In this document: one piece after another, positions 1 through 7,488 of the stretch
Layout of the letters: each line of letters opens with the position of its first letter
Position numbering within the stretch: the first letter of the stretch is position 1
Source: Bog-532 sp963805255
GTDB taxonomy: Bacteria > Actinomycetota > Actinomycetes > Streptosporangiales > Streptosporangiaceae
Reading direction: 5' to 3'
DNA length: 64,000 nt
NCBI GenBank assembly: GCA_963805255.1
Contig: CAWDTK010000020.1
Coordinates: 206,830 to 270,829, forward strand
Notes under the pieces: generated by a model
The model's database searches: none
The model's input: only the letters and a program-made list of their open reading frames with translations
What the model was told of the DNA's origin: nothing
Made by a program: the position numbers and the translations under genes

Positions 1-173
1 GAATGCACCCCGTACCCGCGCGCCTCATAGGAGGCCGTGCTCACCACCCCGCGTTTGGCCGGATCGCCGTCCCCGCCAACGATCACCGCCTGCCCGCGCA
101 GCCCGGGCTGGCGCAGCACCTCGACCGCGGCGATGAACTGGTCGAGGTCGACGTGCAGCACCCAGGCGGTCAC
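1..173 (-). CDS. dinB: DNA polymerase IV (DinB), N-terminal part, runs off the left edge
   Basis: Y-family translesion DNA polymerase, only the first 57 codons visible. Reading the minus strand from a GTG at 173 gives VTAWVLHVDLDQFIAAVEVL followed by GQAVIVGGDGDPAKRGVVST and ASYEARGYGVHS. This is the palm start of DinB: the metal-binding Asp in HVDLDQF, then the conserved KRGVVSTASYEAR stretch. The GTG lies about 10 nt after the TAG stop of the TerC/EF-hand gene with GAGG in between, so it looks like the third gene of that run. The rest lies outside the window. The family call is firm from these motifs; whether the protein is active cannot be seen. Confidence 0.85.
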   Translation of the reverse strand, partial: MTAWVLHVDLDQFIAAVEVLRQPGLRGQAVIVGGDGDPAKRGVVSTASYEARGYGVH

Positions 174-182
174 GCCTCACTT

Positions 183-1808
183 CTACCCGCTGAGCCGCCC
201 CGCACCTGCGGCGACCCGGAACGGCCCGGCCAGGGCCGTTCGTCTGTACCGCGGCCCGCGAAGACGGGACAAACGGCCGTGGCGGTGCCGCCGGGTCTGC
301 TGCATACTCCCCGGTGGTATGTATCCGCCGCTGGGAGGAGTAGTCCATGAGTTACGGGAAGATGCTGCGGCGAAGAACTGGCCGATTCCCAGGCTGAGTT
401 CCGCGGTGTCCAGGACCCCGTTGCGGTCCAGATCGAGCCGGCCGAACGTGCGTTCAGCCTCATCCGCGCGGGTCCCGTAGACGGCGGCGAGCTGCCGCCA
501 TTCCCCGGCATCCAGGACCCCGTTGCCGTCGCGGTCAGCCACCTGAATCAGTGTGACCGCCGCGGCGCGGACGGCGGTACCGAAACCGCGCCGGTCTTCG
601 ACGGCCCGCTCCAGGCCCGCGGCGAACTCGTCGCGCGAAATCTCCTGGTTGCCATCGGTGTCCATGTGCGCCAGCATCGCGTCGAACAGCGCCCGCTGCC
701 CGTCGGCGACCGCCCGGCCCAGCGCCGAATCGGCCGCGTGACCGAAGGTTCCGCACAGCTTCCGGGTCAGCTGCTCGCAGTCGTTGCGTTGCCAGACGCC
801 GTTTCCGTCCGTGTCGACGAGGGCGAACCGGCGTTCCCCCGCCGGGCAGCGGGCGTGCTCGTGTCCCCGTCCCCGCCTGGCCACCAGGCCCGCGACCACG
901 GTGATCAGCAGTACTGCGGCGACCACGGTCGCCGATATCCAGGCCGGGATGTTCACCGCCCATTCCACCCCGGACCCGTCCAGCGCCTCCAGCAGGAGTT
1001 TCGCGCCGATAAAGGCACAGATGACGGCCAGGCCGGTGTTCAGGTAGACGATCCGGCCGAGTACCCGGACGAGCAGCACATACATCTGGCGCAGGCCCAT
1101 CAGCGCGAACGCGTTGCAGGCCACGATCAGGGCGGCCCTGGTGGTGATGCCGAAGACGGCCGGGATCGAATCGAACGCGAACGCCACGTCGGCCGCCGCG
1201 ATCGCGATGGCCAGCAGCAGCATCGGGGTGGCCACCGGCCGCCCGGACCGCCAGACGATCAGGCGGTTGCCGTGATCTTCACCGGCCTGCCGCATCCGGC
1301 GCCGCAGCCATGCCCTCAGCCGGGTGTGCTGGTCCTGCGACCGGTGGCCGGACCGGCTGGTGATCAGGCCGGCCGCGGTCCACAGCAGGATGCCGGCCAT
1401 CGGATAGAAAAGCCAGCCGAAACGATGGATGGCCGCGGCCCCGGCCACGATGAGGATCGACCGCAGTACCAGGGCCAGCCCGATGCCCAGCAGGAGGACG
1501 TGATGCTGACGCGCCGGGGGCACCGTGAACCAGCTCATGATCACGTAGAAGATGAACAGGTTGTCCAGGCTCAGGCTGTCCTCGGTGAGATAGCCGGCGT
1601 AGAACTGGCCCGCCACCGTCCATCCGGCCGCGGCCCCGACCGCGAGCCCGAAGATCACCGCCAGCGACAGGTAGACCGCGGCCCACCCGATCGCCTGGCG
1701 TGTCGTGAACGACCGGTGCCCGGGCCGTCCCGTCAGCACGACCTCCGCGGCGACCACGGCCGCGAGGGTGCCCGCCGCCACCACCCACAGCCATACCGGA
1801 ACCGTCAT
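183..1808 (-). CDS. TerC-family membrane protein fused to a four-EF-hand domain
   Basis: Residues 1 to about 320 are a polytopic TerC-type integral membrane protein, with an acidic patch in LTEDSLSLDNLFIF and a second in AADVAFAFDSIPAVFG, the two signature segments of the TerC/Alx family (tellurite resistance, Mn or Ca handling). After residue 325 come four EF-hand loops: DTDGNGVWQRND, DTDGNQEISRDE, DRDGNGVLDAGE and DLDRNGVLDTAE. All keep acidic residues at loop positions 1 and 3 (Asp-x-Asp). The inference is a membrane ion transporter with a calcium-sensing domain. The last 55 or so residues (after GIGQFFAAASS) are Arg/Pro-rich, look non-native and cover a CsoR-like palindrome at 304-320, so the natural stop may have been lost. 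It lies 33 nt after the small gene at 1842-2168. Confidence 0.8.
   Translation of the reverse strand: MTVPVWLWVVAAGTLAAVVAAEVVLTGRPGHRSFTTRQAIGWAAVYLSLAVIFGLAVGAAAGWTVAGQFYAGYLTEDSLSLDNLFIFYVIMSWFTVPPARQHHVLLLGIGLALVLRSILIVAGAAAIHRFGWLFYPMAGILLWTAAGLITSRSGHRSQDQHTRLRAWLRRRMRQAGEDHGNRLIVWRSGRPVATPMLLLAIAIAAADVAFAFDSIPAVFGITTRAALIVACNAFALMGLRQMYVLLVRVLGRIVYLNTGLAVICAFIGAKLLLEALDGSGVEWAVNIPAWISATVVAAVLLITVVAGLVARRGRGHEHARCPAGERRFALVDTDGNGVWQRNDCEQLTRKLCGTFGHAADSALGRAVADGQRALFDAMLAHMDTDGNQEISRDEFAAGLERAVEDRRGFGTAVRAAAVTLIQVADRDGNGVLDAGEWRQLAAVYGTRADEAERTFGRLDLDRNGVLDTAELSLGIGQFFAAASSRNSWTTPPSGGYIPPGSMQQTRRHRHGRLSRLRGPRYRRTALAGPFRVAAGAGRLSG
304..320. promoter_or_regulatory. Weak CsoR-like palindrome inside the TerC/EF-hand tail
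   Basis: ATACTCCCCGGTGGTAT resembles the two stronger sites at 2194 and 2734 (ATAC-C-rich, G-rich-GTAT) but is one base longer and less symmetric. It sits inside the suspicious C-terminal tail of the TerC/EF-hand frame and about 130 nt upstream of dinB. It may mark a former intergenic promoter region. Confidence 0.35.
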
Positions 1809-1841
1809 GCGGCCGGTCCCCGGTCGGAAGTCACATCCTTA

Positions 1842-2168
1842 CTATTGCCGTCGTGGGTGACCGGCATCAAGTCGCCGGGTGCCCGGGCCCGCCGGGTGCC
1901 CGGGTGCGCCGGACGGCCCGTCGCACGCGGCGGCCTGCGCGAGGAGGGCCGCGGCGAGCCACCGTGCCTCACTGGCCGTGAGCCCGGCCCAGGTGCCGCT
2001 TTCCGCCGCTGACGAGGCGCCGATACCGAGGCTGACGCGCCGGGCCGGGCGGTGGCCCCCGCCGAGGGAGAGATGGCCCACCTGGATGTCCCGGCCGCAT
2101 CTGGTCCGGAAGCTGAGATGACGGCCGGTGCCATCGGCGTCATCGGTGCCGGAGATCCTCGTGTCCAT
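1842..2168 (-). CDS. Small hypothetical protein, first gene of the CsoR-box run
   Basis: 108 residues, starting MDTRISGTDDADGTGRHLSF. I do not recognise the family. It has a Gly/Arg-rich first half and an Ala/Leu-rich helical stretch (GLTASEARWLAAALLAQAAA). The ATG at 2168 was chosen because GGAGG lies 6 nt upstream; the longer reading from 2201 would start inside the palindrome at 2194-2209. That palindrome directly precedes the gene, so CsoR-type control of this gene, the TerC/EF-hand gene and perhaps dinB is inferred. Confidence 0.6.
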   Translation of the reverse strand: MDTRISGTDDADGTGRHLSFRTRCGRDIQVGHLSLGGGHRPARRVSLGIGASSAAESGTWAGLTASEARWLAAALLAQAAACDGPSGAPGHPAGPGTRRLDAGHPRRQ

Positions 2169-2193
2169 GGCAAGCCTCCGCGCTGCTGTGAAG

Positions 2194-2209
2194 ATACCCA
2201 TTGGGGTAT
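2194..2209. promoter_or_regulatory. CsoR/CstR-type operator in front of the TerC run
   Basis: ATACCCATTGGGGTAT, an inverted repeat with ATACCC/GGGGTAT arms, the usual form of CsoR-family operators. It lies 26 nt upstream of the ATG at 2168 on the minus strand. Confidence 0.7.
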
Positions 2210-2285
2210 AAACGAGACAGCACGGGGAGGCGGCTGCGCATTCCCGGTAACGCTTCGCGGTCGCAGCTTCTGCCGCCAGCCAGGA

Positions 2286-2383
2286 CTCGTCAGGCCGGGC
2301 TCGTCAGGCCGGGCTCGTCAGGCCGGGCTCGTCAGGCCGGGCTCGTCAGGCCGGGCTCGTCAGGCCGGGCTCGTCAGGCCGGG
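2286..2383. repeat. Seven tandem copies of a 14-bp unit
   Basis: The unit CTCGTCAGGCCGGG is repeated seven times without a mismatch from 2286 to 2383. An eighth degraded copy runs to 2400 and contains the stop codon of the CsoR-like gene (TGA at 2391-2393 on the minus strand). The array therefore begins at the 3' end of that gene and could have grown by slippage from its last codons. It has no spacers. Confidence 0.95.
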
Positions 2384-2390
2384 GGCGTCG

Positions 2391-2663
2391 TCAGGCCAGG
2401 GACAGGAAGAGCCTCTCGAGCTGGGCGCGGTGGTTGCGGGCCGTCCCGTCGCCGTCCTTCTCCAGCGCGGCGCACTGCTGGAGGCCGGTCGCGATGATCT
2501 TGAAGCCGGCCCGGTCAAGGGCCCGGGAGGCCGCGGCCAGCTGGGTGAGCACGTCGGCGCACTCGCGGCCCTCTTCGATCATCTTGATGACGCCGCCGAC
2601 CTGGCCCTGGGCGCGGCGGAGCCGCTTGATCACGTCCGCCATCGTCTGGCCGTCCACGTCCAC
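2391..2663 (-). CDS. CsoR/CstR-like repressor (DUF156 family)
   Basis: 90-residue all-helical repressor of the CsoR/RcnR/CstR family. Visible core: IKRLRRAQGQVGGVIKMIEE, then GRECADVLTQLAAASRALDR and AGFKIIATGLQQC. The two Cys correspond to Cys36 and Cys65 of M. tuberculosis CsoR, but the Cu-ligand His61 position is Gly (ATGLQQC instead of HNHLETC). That pattern fits persulfide-sensing CstR-type members rather than copper sensors. GTG at 2663 was chosen because AGGGAG lies 5 nt upstream; a reading back to 3383 would overlap the VapBC genes. A perfect operator at 2734-2749 just upstream suggests autoregulation. Confidence 0.85.
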   Translation of the reverse strand: MDVDGQTMADVIKRLRRAQGQVGGVIKMIEEGRECADVLTQLAAASRALDRAGFKIIATGLQQCAALEKDGDGTARNHRAQLERLFLSLA

Positions 2664-2733
2664 GGCAACTCCCTGAGTCTCGGGCCCGGCCCGCCAGCAC
2701 CGGATGGCTGTCCATCGCCGGGAACTTGCAGAA

Positions 2734-2749
2734 ATACCCCAAGGGGTAT
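2734..2749. promoter_or_regulatory. CsoR/CstR-type operator upstream of the repressor gene
   Basis: ATACCCCAAGGGGTAT, a perfect inverted repeat with a two-base centre. It is 71 nt upstream of the GTG start of the repressor on the minus strand and matches the site at 2194 closely. Confidence 0.8.
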
Positions 2750-2788
2750 CGTAGCAGATACGGGGCAACATCAGGCGAGGCTGTGGTC

Positions 2789-3217
2789 TCAGGCCAGCGG
2801 GTTGACCCAGCGCAGTCCCGCAAAGCGGGCGAAATCGGTGTCGTTCGAATATACGTTCGCGTCGTACTCGAACCCCAGCGCCGCCAGCTGGATATCCGTC
2901 GTAAGGTTGCCGCCGGTCCCCACCGCGTCCAGGAGGCCGAACGCTATGCCGATATGCCGTGGACCGGGGACCAGGTGGGTGACGTTCGGCTGGCCCAGCC
3001 ACGCGGACAGGTATCCCGTGGCGGCCGTGACGGTCAGGGGCGGGGAAAGCACGCGCGGATTCGTCACGATCCGGACGAACCCGAAGATAGCCGGGGACGC
3101 GAGGCCGATCTCCGTGGCGGAGTTGATTGTTTCCTCCCACCACGCGTGCGCGGGCTTGTGTTGCGGAAAGGCCGATACCACCGCGTACAGCAGCAGGTTG
3201 ACGTCGGGGATGATCAC
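2789..3217 (-). CDS. vapC: VapC-like PIN-domain toxin
   Basis: 142 residues. PIN ribonuclease fold: first acidic site in IIPDVNLLLYAV, a conserved Glu in WWEETINSA, an Asp in LTTDIQLAA and the final acidic pair in YSNDTDFARF. The family usually cleaves tRNA or rRNA and is held inactive by its antitoxin. The start overlaps the antitoxin stop by 4 nt, the standard arrangement of a type II toxin-antitoxin operon. Confidence 0.85.
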   Translation of the reverse strand: MIIPDVNLLLYAVVSAFPQHKPAHAWWEETINSATEIGLASPAIFGFVRIVTNPRVLSPPLTVTAATGYLSAWLGQPNVTHLVPGPRHIGIAFGLLDAVGTGGNLTTDIQLAALGFEYDANVYSNDTDFARFAGLRWVNPLA

Positions 3218-3477
3218 TGGCGGGGCTGCTTCCCGCTGGCGAGGCTCGCCTCGTCTTCGAGTTCGTCGGCCAGGCGGTTGAAGCCGGCCAGGTCATAGCC
3301 GGGCTGCAGCGTCGCCTGGTGGGCGGGAAGGTGGTACGGCTCCCGGTGTGACGGCGGCGGGGACAGTCCTCGCCGCAGCGCATCGTTGATCACCTGCTTC
3401 GTCGAGCGCCGCTCGCGATGGACGGCATCTTCGACGAGCCGGGCGACGTCGGGGTCCAGCGTCAAGGTGGTACGCAT
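3214..3477 (-). CDS. vapB: VapB-like ribbon-helix-helix antitoxin
   Basis: 87 residues starting MRTTLTLDPDVARLVEDAVH. The first 45 residues have the ribbon-helix-helix pattern: a short beta strand RTTLTLD, helix, turn, then helix KQVINDALRRGL. The C-terminal half is the flexible toxin-neutralising tail. It precedes vapC with a 4-nt overlap and should autorepress the operon. A short palindrome-like ATGCAT/ATGCAT stretch at 3478-3500 lies at its promoter. Confidence 0.85.
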   Translation of the reverse strand: MRTTLTLDPDVARLVEDAVHRERRSTKQVINDALRRGLSPPPSHREPYHLPAHQATLQPGYDLAGFNRLADELEDEASLASGKQPRQ

Positions 3478-3758
3478 CTATGCATCATAGTGTCATGCAT
3501 ACATGACATCAAGATGCCTCAGGCGTGCGGGCCCACAGTAGCGCCGGGGTGACCCGTGGCATGCAGCTCGGCGTCAATCCGGCCTAGTCCACGCCGACAC
3601 GCCCCCGGCGGAGCGCGTCCGCTGCGGACCACAACTCATAACCGACCCCGAACCAGGCCGCGGCGATCCAGGCTCCGTCCTGCAGGGAACCTCGAGCGGC
3701 CGCGGCGGCATCTGGCTGTCAGCCATCCGGAACTGCGTCCTCCAGCGGCCAGCGTGCA

Positions 3759-4034
3759 TTACTTGCTGGTGGCCGCCTGGAATTTGGCGAGCACGCCAGC
3801 CGGGACGCGGCCGCGGTCTTTGATCTCGATACCTTGGGCCTTGGCCCAGTCACGTACCTGCGTGGTGCGGTGCCCGTTTGCGGCGGCCGTGCGCCCGTTC
3901 CGGGATGGTCGCCGGGCGGTGCCGGAGATTTTCCGGGCGGCTTCGGCATAGCGCGCCAGGGTCGCCCGCAGTTCCCCGGCGTGGGCCGGGCTCAGGTCAA
4001 TCTCGTATTGCGTGCCGTCCAGCCCGAAACGGAC
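3759..4034 (-). pseudogene. lsr2: lsr2, C-terminal part, cut by an IS66 element
   Basis: Reading from the insertion point: FGLDGTQYEIDLSPAHAGEL, then a basic linker and DWAKAQGIEIKDRGRVPAGV. This is the Lsr2 dimerisation half plus the C-terminal AT-hook-like DNA-binding domain. The N-terminal 23 codons lie at 6767-6837 on the other side of the element. Removing the element and one 8-bp duplication gives 339 nt, an intact frame of 112 residues, the usual Lsr2 length. Lsr2 silences AT-rich and foreign DNA in actinobacteria, so this copy is inactivated by insertion; another copy may exist elsewhere. Confidence 0.9.
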
Positions 4035-4148
4035 GTAAGTATTCGGTGATTCCGGTGGGCTGAGCGTGGCTGGCCGGCGCGGGCGACACGCTGGCGGGGC
4101 GGGTGCGGCGGTGCTGGACACAGGGACTGGTGGTGGTGCAGCCTTGGC

Positions 4149-5834
4149 GTGATGGCTGCGCGTACTTGTTCCCGGCCCGCTGATGAGGCGGCGTTCTGGC
4201 GTGAGCGGGCGGAGCTGCTGGAGGCACAGAACACGCGGCTGGCCGGGGAGAACGTGCGGCTGGAGGCGGAGAACGCCACGCTGGCCGCGACGGTGGCCGC
4301 GCAGCAGGAGCAGCTGGCCGCGCTGAAGCAGCGGGTGGTGACGCTGAGCCGGATGCTGTTCGGCACCTCCAGCGAGAAAGACGGCGCCGGTAAGCGGCAG
4401 GCGGGCGGGCAAGCCGCCGACGCCGGCGGCGGGGATGACGCCCCGGCAGGGGATGGCGGCGCTGCGGGCGGGCGGCGCCGGGGTCAGCGGCCGGGATCGG
4501 CCGGGCATGGGCGGCGCCGGCATGAGCACCTGGAGACCGAGGAGCAGGTCCATGACATTCCGGAGGGCGAGCGGCGCTGCCCGCGGTGCGGCCGGGCCTA
4601 TGAGCTGTTCGGGGAGGATGCCAGCGAGCAGGTATCGTGGCGGGTCCGGGTGTGGCGGGTGGTGCACCGGCGGCGCAAGTACGCCCGGTGCTGCCAGTGC
4701 CCGGTGCCGGCGGTGCGGACCGCGCCCGGCCCGGCGACGCTGATTCCCAGGGGCCTGTTCACGACGGAGTTCTGCGTGAACCTGCTTGTCGCCAAGTACG
4801 CGCTCGGGCTGCCGTTCAACCGGGTGATCGCGATGCTGGCGATGCAGGGCCTGGAGGTGGCGCCGGGCACGCTGGCCGGGGTGGCCCGGCGGCTGGAGGA
4901 GCTGCTTGCGCCGCTGGCGGCCGCGATCGCCGCGCGAAACGCCGCCGCCGGGCACGCGCACGTGGACGAGACGTCGTGGCGGGTATTCGGCCAGCCCGCC
5001 GATAACGGAGGCAGCCGCTGGTGGCTGTGGGTGTTCACTGCCGCGGACACGGTGGTGTACACGATCGCGGCGTCGCGGTCGCTGAAGGTGCTCGAAGACC
5101 ATTACGGCGTGCAGGCCGGCCAGCTGCCGGAGGGCCGCAGGCCGCTGGTCATCAGCTCGGACTTCTACTCGGTGTACCGGTCGTTTTCCGAGCTGGACGG
5201 CGTCACCTCCCTCTGGTGCTGGGCCCATATCCGGCGGCGGTTCATCCGGGCCGGCGACGCCCACCGCAAGGAGCTGGGCAGCTGGGCTGATGCCTGGACC
5301 GGCCGGTTCGCCGCACTATACGCCGCGCACCGCGCCCTGGCCGCCGCCCCCGGGCGCACTGGCGAGCACGCCCGGGCGGCCGCCGCGTTCGATGCGGCGC
5401 TGGAGGAGATCGACGCCTACCGCCGTATTCAGGGTCGCCGCCCGGACCTGCTGCACCCGGCCGCGGCGAAGGCGCTGGCCACCTTGGACCGCGAATGGGG
5501 CGGGCTGGTGCGCCACCGGGACTTCCCGGACCTGCCGCTGGATAACAACACCGCCGAGCGGGCGATCCGCACCCCGGTCGTGGGCCGCAAGAACTACAAC
5601 GGCTCCGGCGCGGAATGGTCCGCTGACCTGGCCGGCCACGCCTGGACCGTCCTGGGCACCGCCCGGATCACCGGGCACAACCCCCGCGCCTACCTGGACG
5701 CCTACCTGCAGGCCTGCGCCGCAAACGGCGGCAAGCCGCCGGCTGGGCAGGCCCTGGAAGCCCTGCTGCCCTGGAACATCACCCTGACCGGCCAGCCCGG
5801 CGAGCCAGACGGCAGGAAGGACCAGCCGCCGTGA
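4149..5834 (+). CDS. IS66-family transposase (TnpC type), copy 1
   Basis: 561 residues. An N-terminal leucine-zipper-like coiled coil (residues 15-65, many L and E in heptads) and a Gly-rich linker come first. A zinc-binding motif CPRCGRAYELF follows near residue 145, then the transposase core with HVDETSWRVFG, SSDFYSVYRSF and a final Glu in DNNTAERAIRTP. These are the DDE positions of IS66 TnpC. The start is GTG at 4149 or ATG at 4152. Its stop overlaps the next GTG (GTGA). Confidence 0.92.
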   Translation: MMAARTCSRPADEAAFWRERAELLEAQNTRLAGENVRLEAENATLAATVAAQQEQLAALKQRVVTLSRMLFGTSSEKDGAGKRQAGGQAADAGGGDDAPAGDGGAAGGRRRGQRPGSAGHGRRRHEHLETEEQVHDIPEGERRCPRCGRAYELFGEDASEQVSWRVRVWRVVHRRRKYARCCQCPVPAVRTAPGPATLIPRGLFTTEFCVNLLVAKYALGLPFNRVIAMLAMQGLEVAPGTLAGVARRLEELLAPLAAAIAARNAAAGHAHVDETSWRVFGQPADNGGSRWWLWVFTAADTVVYTIAASRSLKVLEDHYGVQAGQLPEGRRPLVISSDFYSVYRSFSELDGVTSLWCWAHIRRRFIRAGDAHRKELGSWADAWTGRFAALYAAHRALAAAPGRTGEHARAAAAFDAALEEIDAYRRIQGRRPDLLHPAAAKALATLDREWGGLVRHRDFPDLPLDNNTAERAIRTPVVGRKNYNGSGAEWSADLAGHAWTVLGTARITGHNPRAYLDAYLQACAANGGKPPAGQALEALLPWNITLTGQPGEPDGRKDQPP

Positions 5835-6739
5835 CCGTGACCGGCACGCCCGGCCAGTACCCGGCCCGCTACTGCGGCAGGGACTTCACCCTCGCCGAGC
5901 TGGAGGAGATCCGCTCCCTGGCGGCGACGCTGCCGACCCGCCGCGCGATCGCCGACGCGATCTGCGACGCGCTCGGCTGGCAGACCCCCGGCGGGCGGCG
6001 CAAGGACATGACCGCCCGCGTCGCCCTGGGCCGGATGGCCGCCGACGGCCTGATCACCCTGCCGCCGCCGCGCAACGGCAACGGCAACGGACGCCACCCC
6101 CGGCACGGGCACCCCGGCCAGCTCGCCCTGCCGCTGCCGGCGCACCCCGCCGCCACCTTGGCCGATCTCGGCCCGGTCACCATCAGCGTCGTCGACAGCC
6201 GCCAGGCCTCCCGGCAGTGGAACCAGCTCATCCGCGACCACCACTACCTCGGCTACACCCCGCTGGCCGGCGCCCAGATCCGCTACCTCGCCGCCGCCCC
6301 CGCCGCCGGCCCGATCGCCGCCTTCGCCTTCGCCGCCAGCGCCTGGAAATGCGCCCCCCGCGACGACTGGATCGGCTGGGACCCCGCCACCCGCCGCGCC
6401 AACCTGAACCTGATCTGCGGCAACGCCCGGTTCCTCATCCGCCCCGACCTGGCGGTCCCCAACCTCGCCTCCTCGCTGCTCGCCGCCGTCACCCGCCGGC
6501 TGCCCGCCGACTGGCGGGCCCGCTACGGCTACGCCCCGGTCCTGGCCGAGACCTTCGTCGAGGCCGGCCGGTTCACCGGCGCCAGCTACCGCGCCGCCAA
6601 CTGGACCCGCATTGGCCAGACCAAGGGCAGGGGCAAGCTCGACCGCCGCCATGAACACGCCCTGCCGGTCAAGGACATCTACCTCTACCCGCTGCACCGG
6701 CGCTGGCGGCAGATCCTCACCACCCCGCCCGCTCAGTAA
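5831..6739 (+). CDS. DUF4338 (DruA-like) protein carried by the IS66 element, copy 1
   Basis: 302 residues starting VTVTGTPGQYPARYCGRDFT. After an N-terminal helical DNA-binding-like region (to about residue 70) comes the DUF4338 core: VDSRQASRQWNQLIRDHHYL, GYTPLAG, FAASAWKCAPRDDWIGW and a conserved ARFLIRPD stretch. DUF4338 is the domain of DruA in the Druantia anti-phage system. Here it is translationally coupled to the IS66 transposase and lies inside the element, so an accessory role in transposition is the likelier reading. No DruB-E genes are nearby. Confidence 0.8.
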   Translation: MTVTGTPGQYPARYCGRDFTLAELEEIRSLAATLPTRRAIADAICDALGWQTPGGRRKDMTARVALGRMAADGLITLPPPRNGNGNGRHPRHGHPGQLALPLPAHPAATLADLGPVTISVVDSRQASRQWNQLIRDHHYLGYTPLAGAQIRYLAAAPAAGPIAAFAFAASAWKCAPRDDWIGWDPATRRANLNLICGNARFLIRPDLAVPNLASSLLAAVTRRLPADWRARYGYAPVLAETFVEAGRFTGASYRAANWTRIGQTKGRGKLDRRHEHALPVKDIYLYPLHRRWRQILTTPPAQ

Positions 6740-6766
6740 CAGCCCACGGGATCACCGAATTCTTAC

Positions 6767-6837
6767 AAACGGACGGTGCCGTCTGCCTCGCTGCCGTCCA
6801 GGTCATCGACAAAGAGGGTCTGTATCTTCTGGGCCAT
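6767..6837 (-). pseudogene. lsr2: lsr2, N-terminal part
   Basis: ATG at 6837 reads MAQKIQTLFVDDLDGSEADG and TVR, the Lsr2 N-terminal beta strand with the conserved VDDLDG. The IS66 end follows and stops the frame after one or two more codons. It joins in frame with 3759-4026. Confidence 0.9.
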
Positions 6838-7488
6838 GCCTACCTCCATCCTATTGGTTCCCATATTTATAGCACAGGATATGTCATTGACGTCATGGAA
6901 TGGGGCAGGAATCCGCCGGCAATGACGGCACGGCCGGACTTTATCGCGTACTGCCGGGCGAAGTGCCTCCACCGTATTTGCGATTTGGCGGTTCGGCGCT
7001 CGGTGCGTTGTGCGCTTTGAAAGGAGGGACCAGGAGGCTTATGCAAAACCCGGCTTGTCGCAGGCGTCGGCGCAGGTCAGGCGCTTGAGGAAGGGTGTTC
7101 TGCTCCAAGCCTCCTAACGCGTCGGAGCCCGGATGCCCACGGTGTGCCCGTGTGCCGCCAGGATCGCGGCCCGCCCGGGCATCTGCCCCGGTGAGCGCAG
7201 CGAAGATCTCCTGGATCTCAGCTGCTCGAACTCGAGCCTGGCGTCCGGTTGGCCGGCGCAAGCTCCGGGCGATAAAGGGAGGCGGTCTGGCCGGGTGTGC
7301 CCCGGCATACGCGCGGGCTCCGATCTCTGTGCACGTGCACATCGACGCGACCGGGTGCCGTCGCTAGTAATTCAGTTGACACCCTAGAAACAACGCAGCC
7401 CACGCGGCGGCAGGCATTTCGGTCGACCCTCAAGCTGGAGATCCCGACGCCCGCGGGCCCGCGGGCCCCGCAGCCCTGGAGCGTGCCT
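6838..7488. other. Intergenic region with the lsr2 promoter, no gene recognised
   Basis: The part next to lsr2 (about 6841-6900) is unusually AT-rich for this window (TATTTATAGCACAGGATATG) and probably holds the lsr2 promoter. An AGGAGG-like motif occurs at 7020-7037, but the frames after it are short. I see no supported gene between here and the esterase start. Confidence 0.5.

Larger units (their letters stand above)
4035..6766 (+). mobile_element. IS66-family element, copy 1 (2,732 bp), inserted in lsr2
   Basis: The ends are inverted: GTAAGTATTCGGTGATTCCG at the left and, reversed, GTAAGAATTCGGTGATCCCG at the right. The 8-bp sequence AAACGGAC flanks both sides (4027-4034 and 6767-6774), the duplication length typical of IS66. 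It carries a TnpC-type transposase and a DUF4338 gene, with no TnpA/TnpB. A second copy of the same length lies inverted at 43801-46532. Confidence 0.95.

Noticed and set aside
2286..2400. Possible CRISPR array at the 14-bp repeats
   Set aside because: The repeats are contiguous with no spacers and no cas genes are nearby; it is a simple tandem repeat.
5831..6739. Druantia anti-phage system
   Set aside because: Only the DruA-like DUF4338 gene is present, inside an insertion sequence; no DruB-E or large helicase gene is near either copy.
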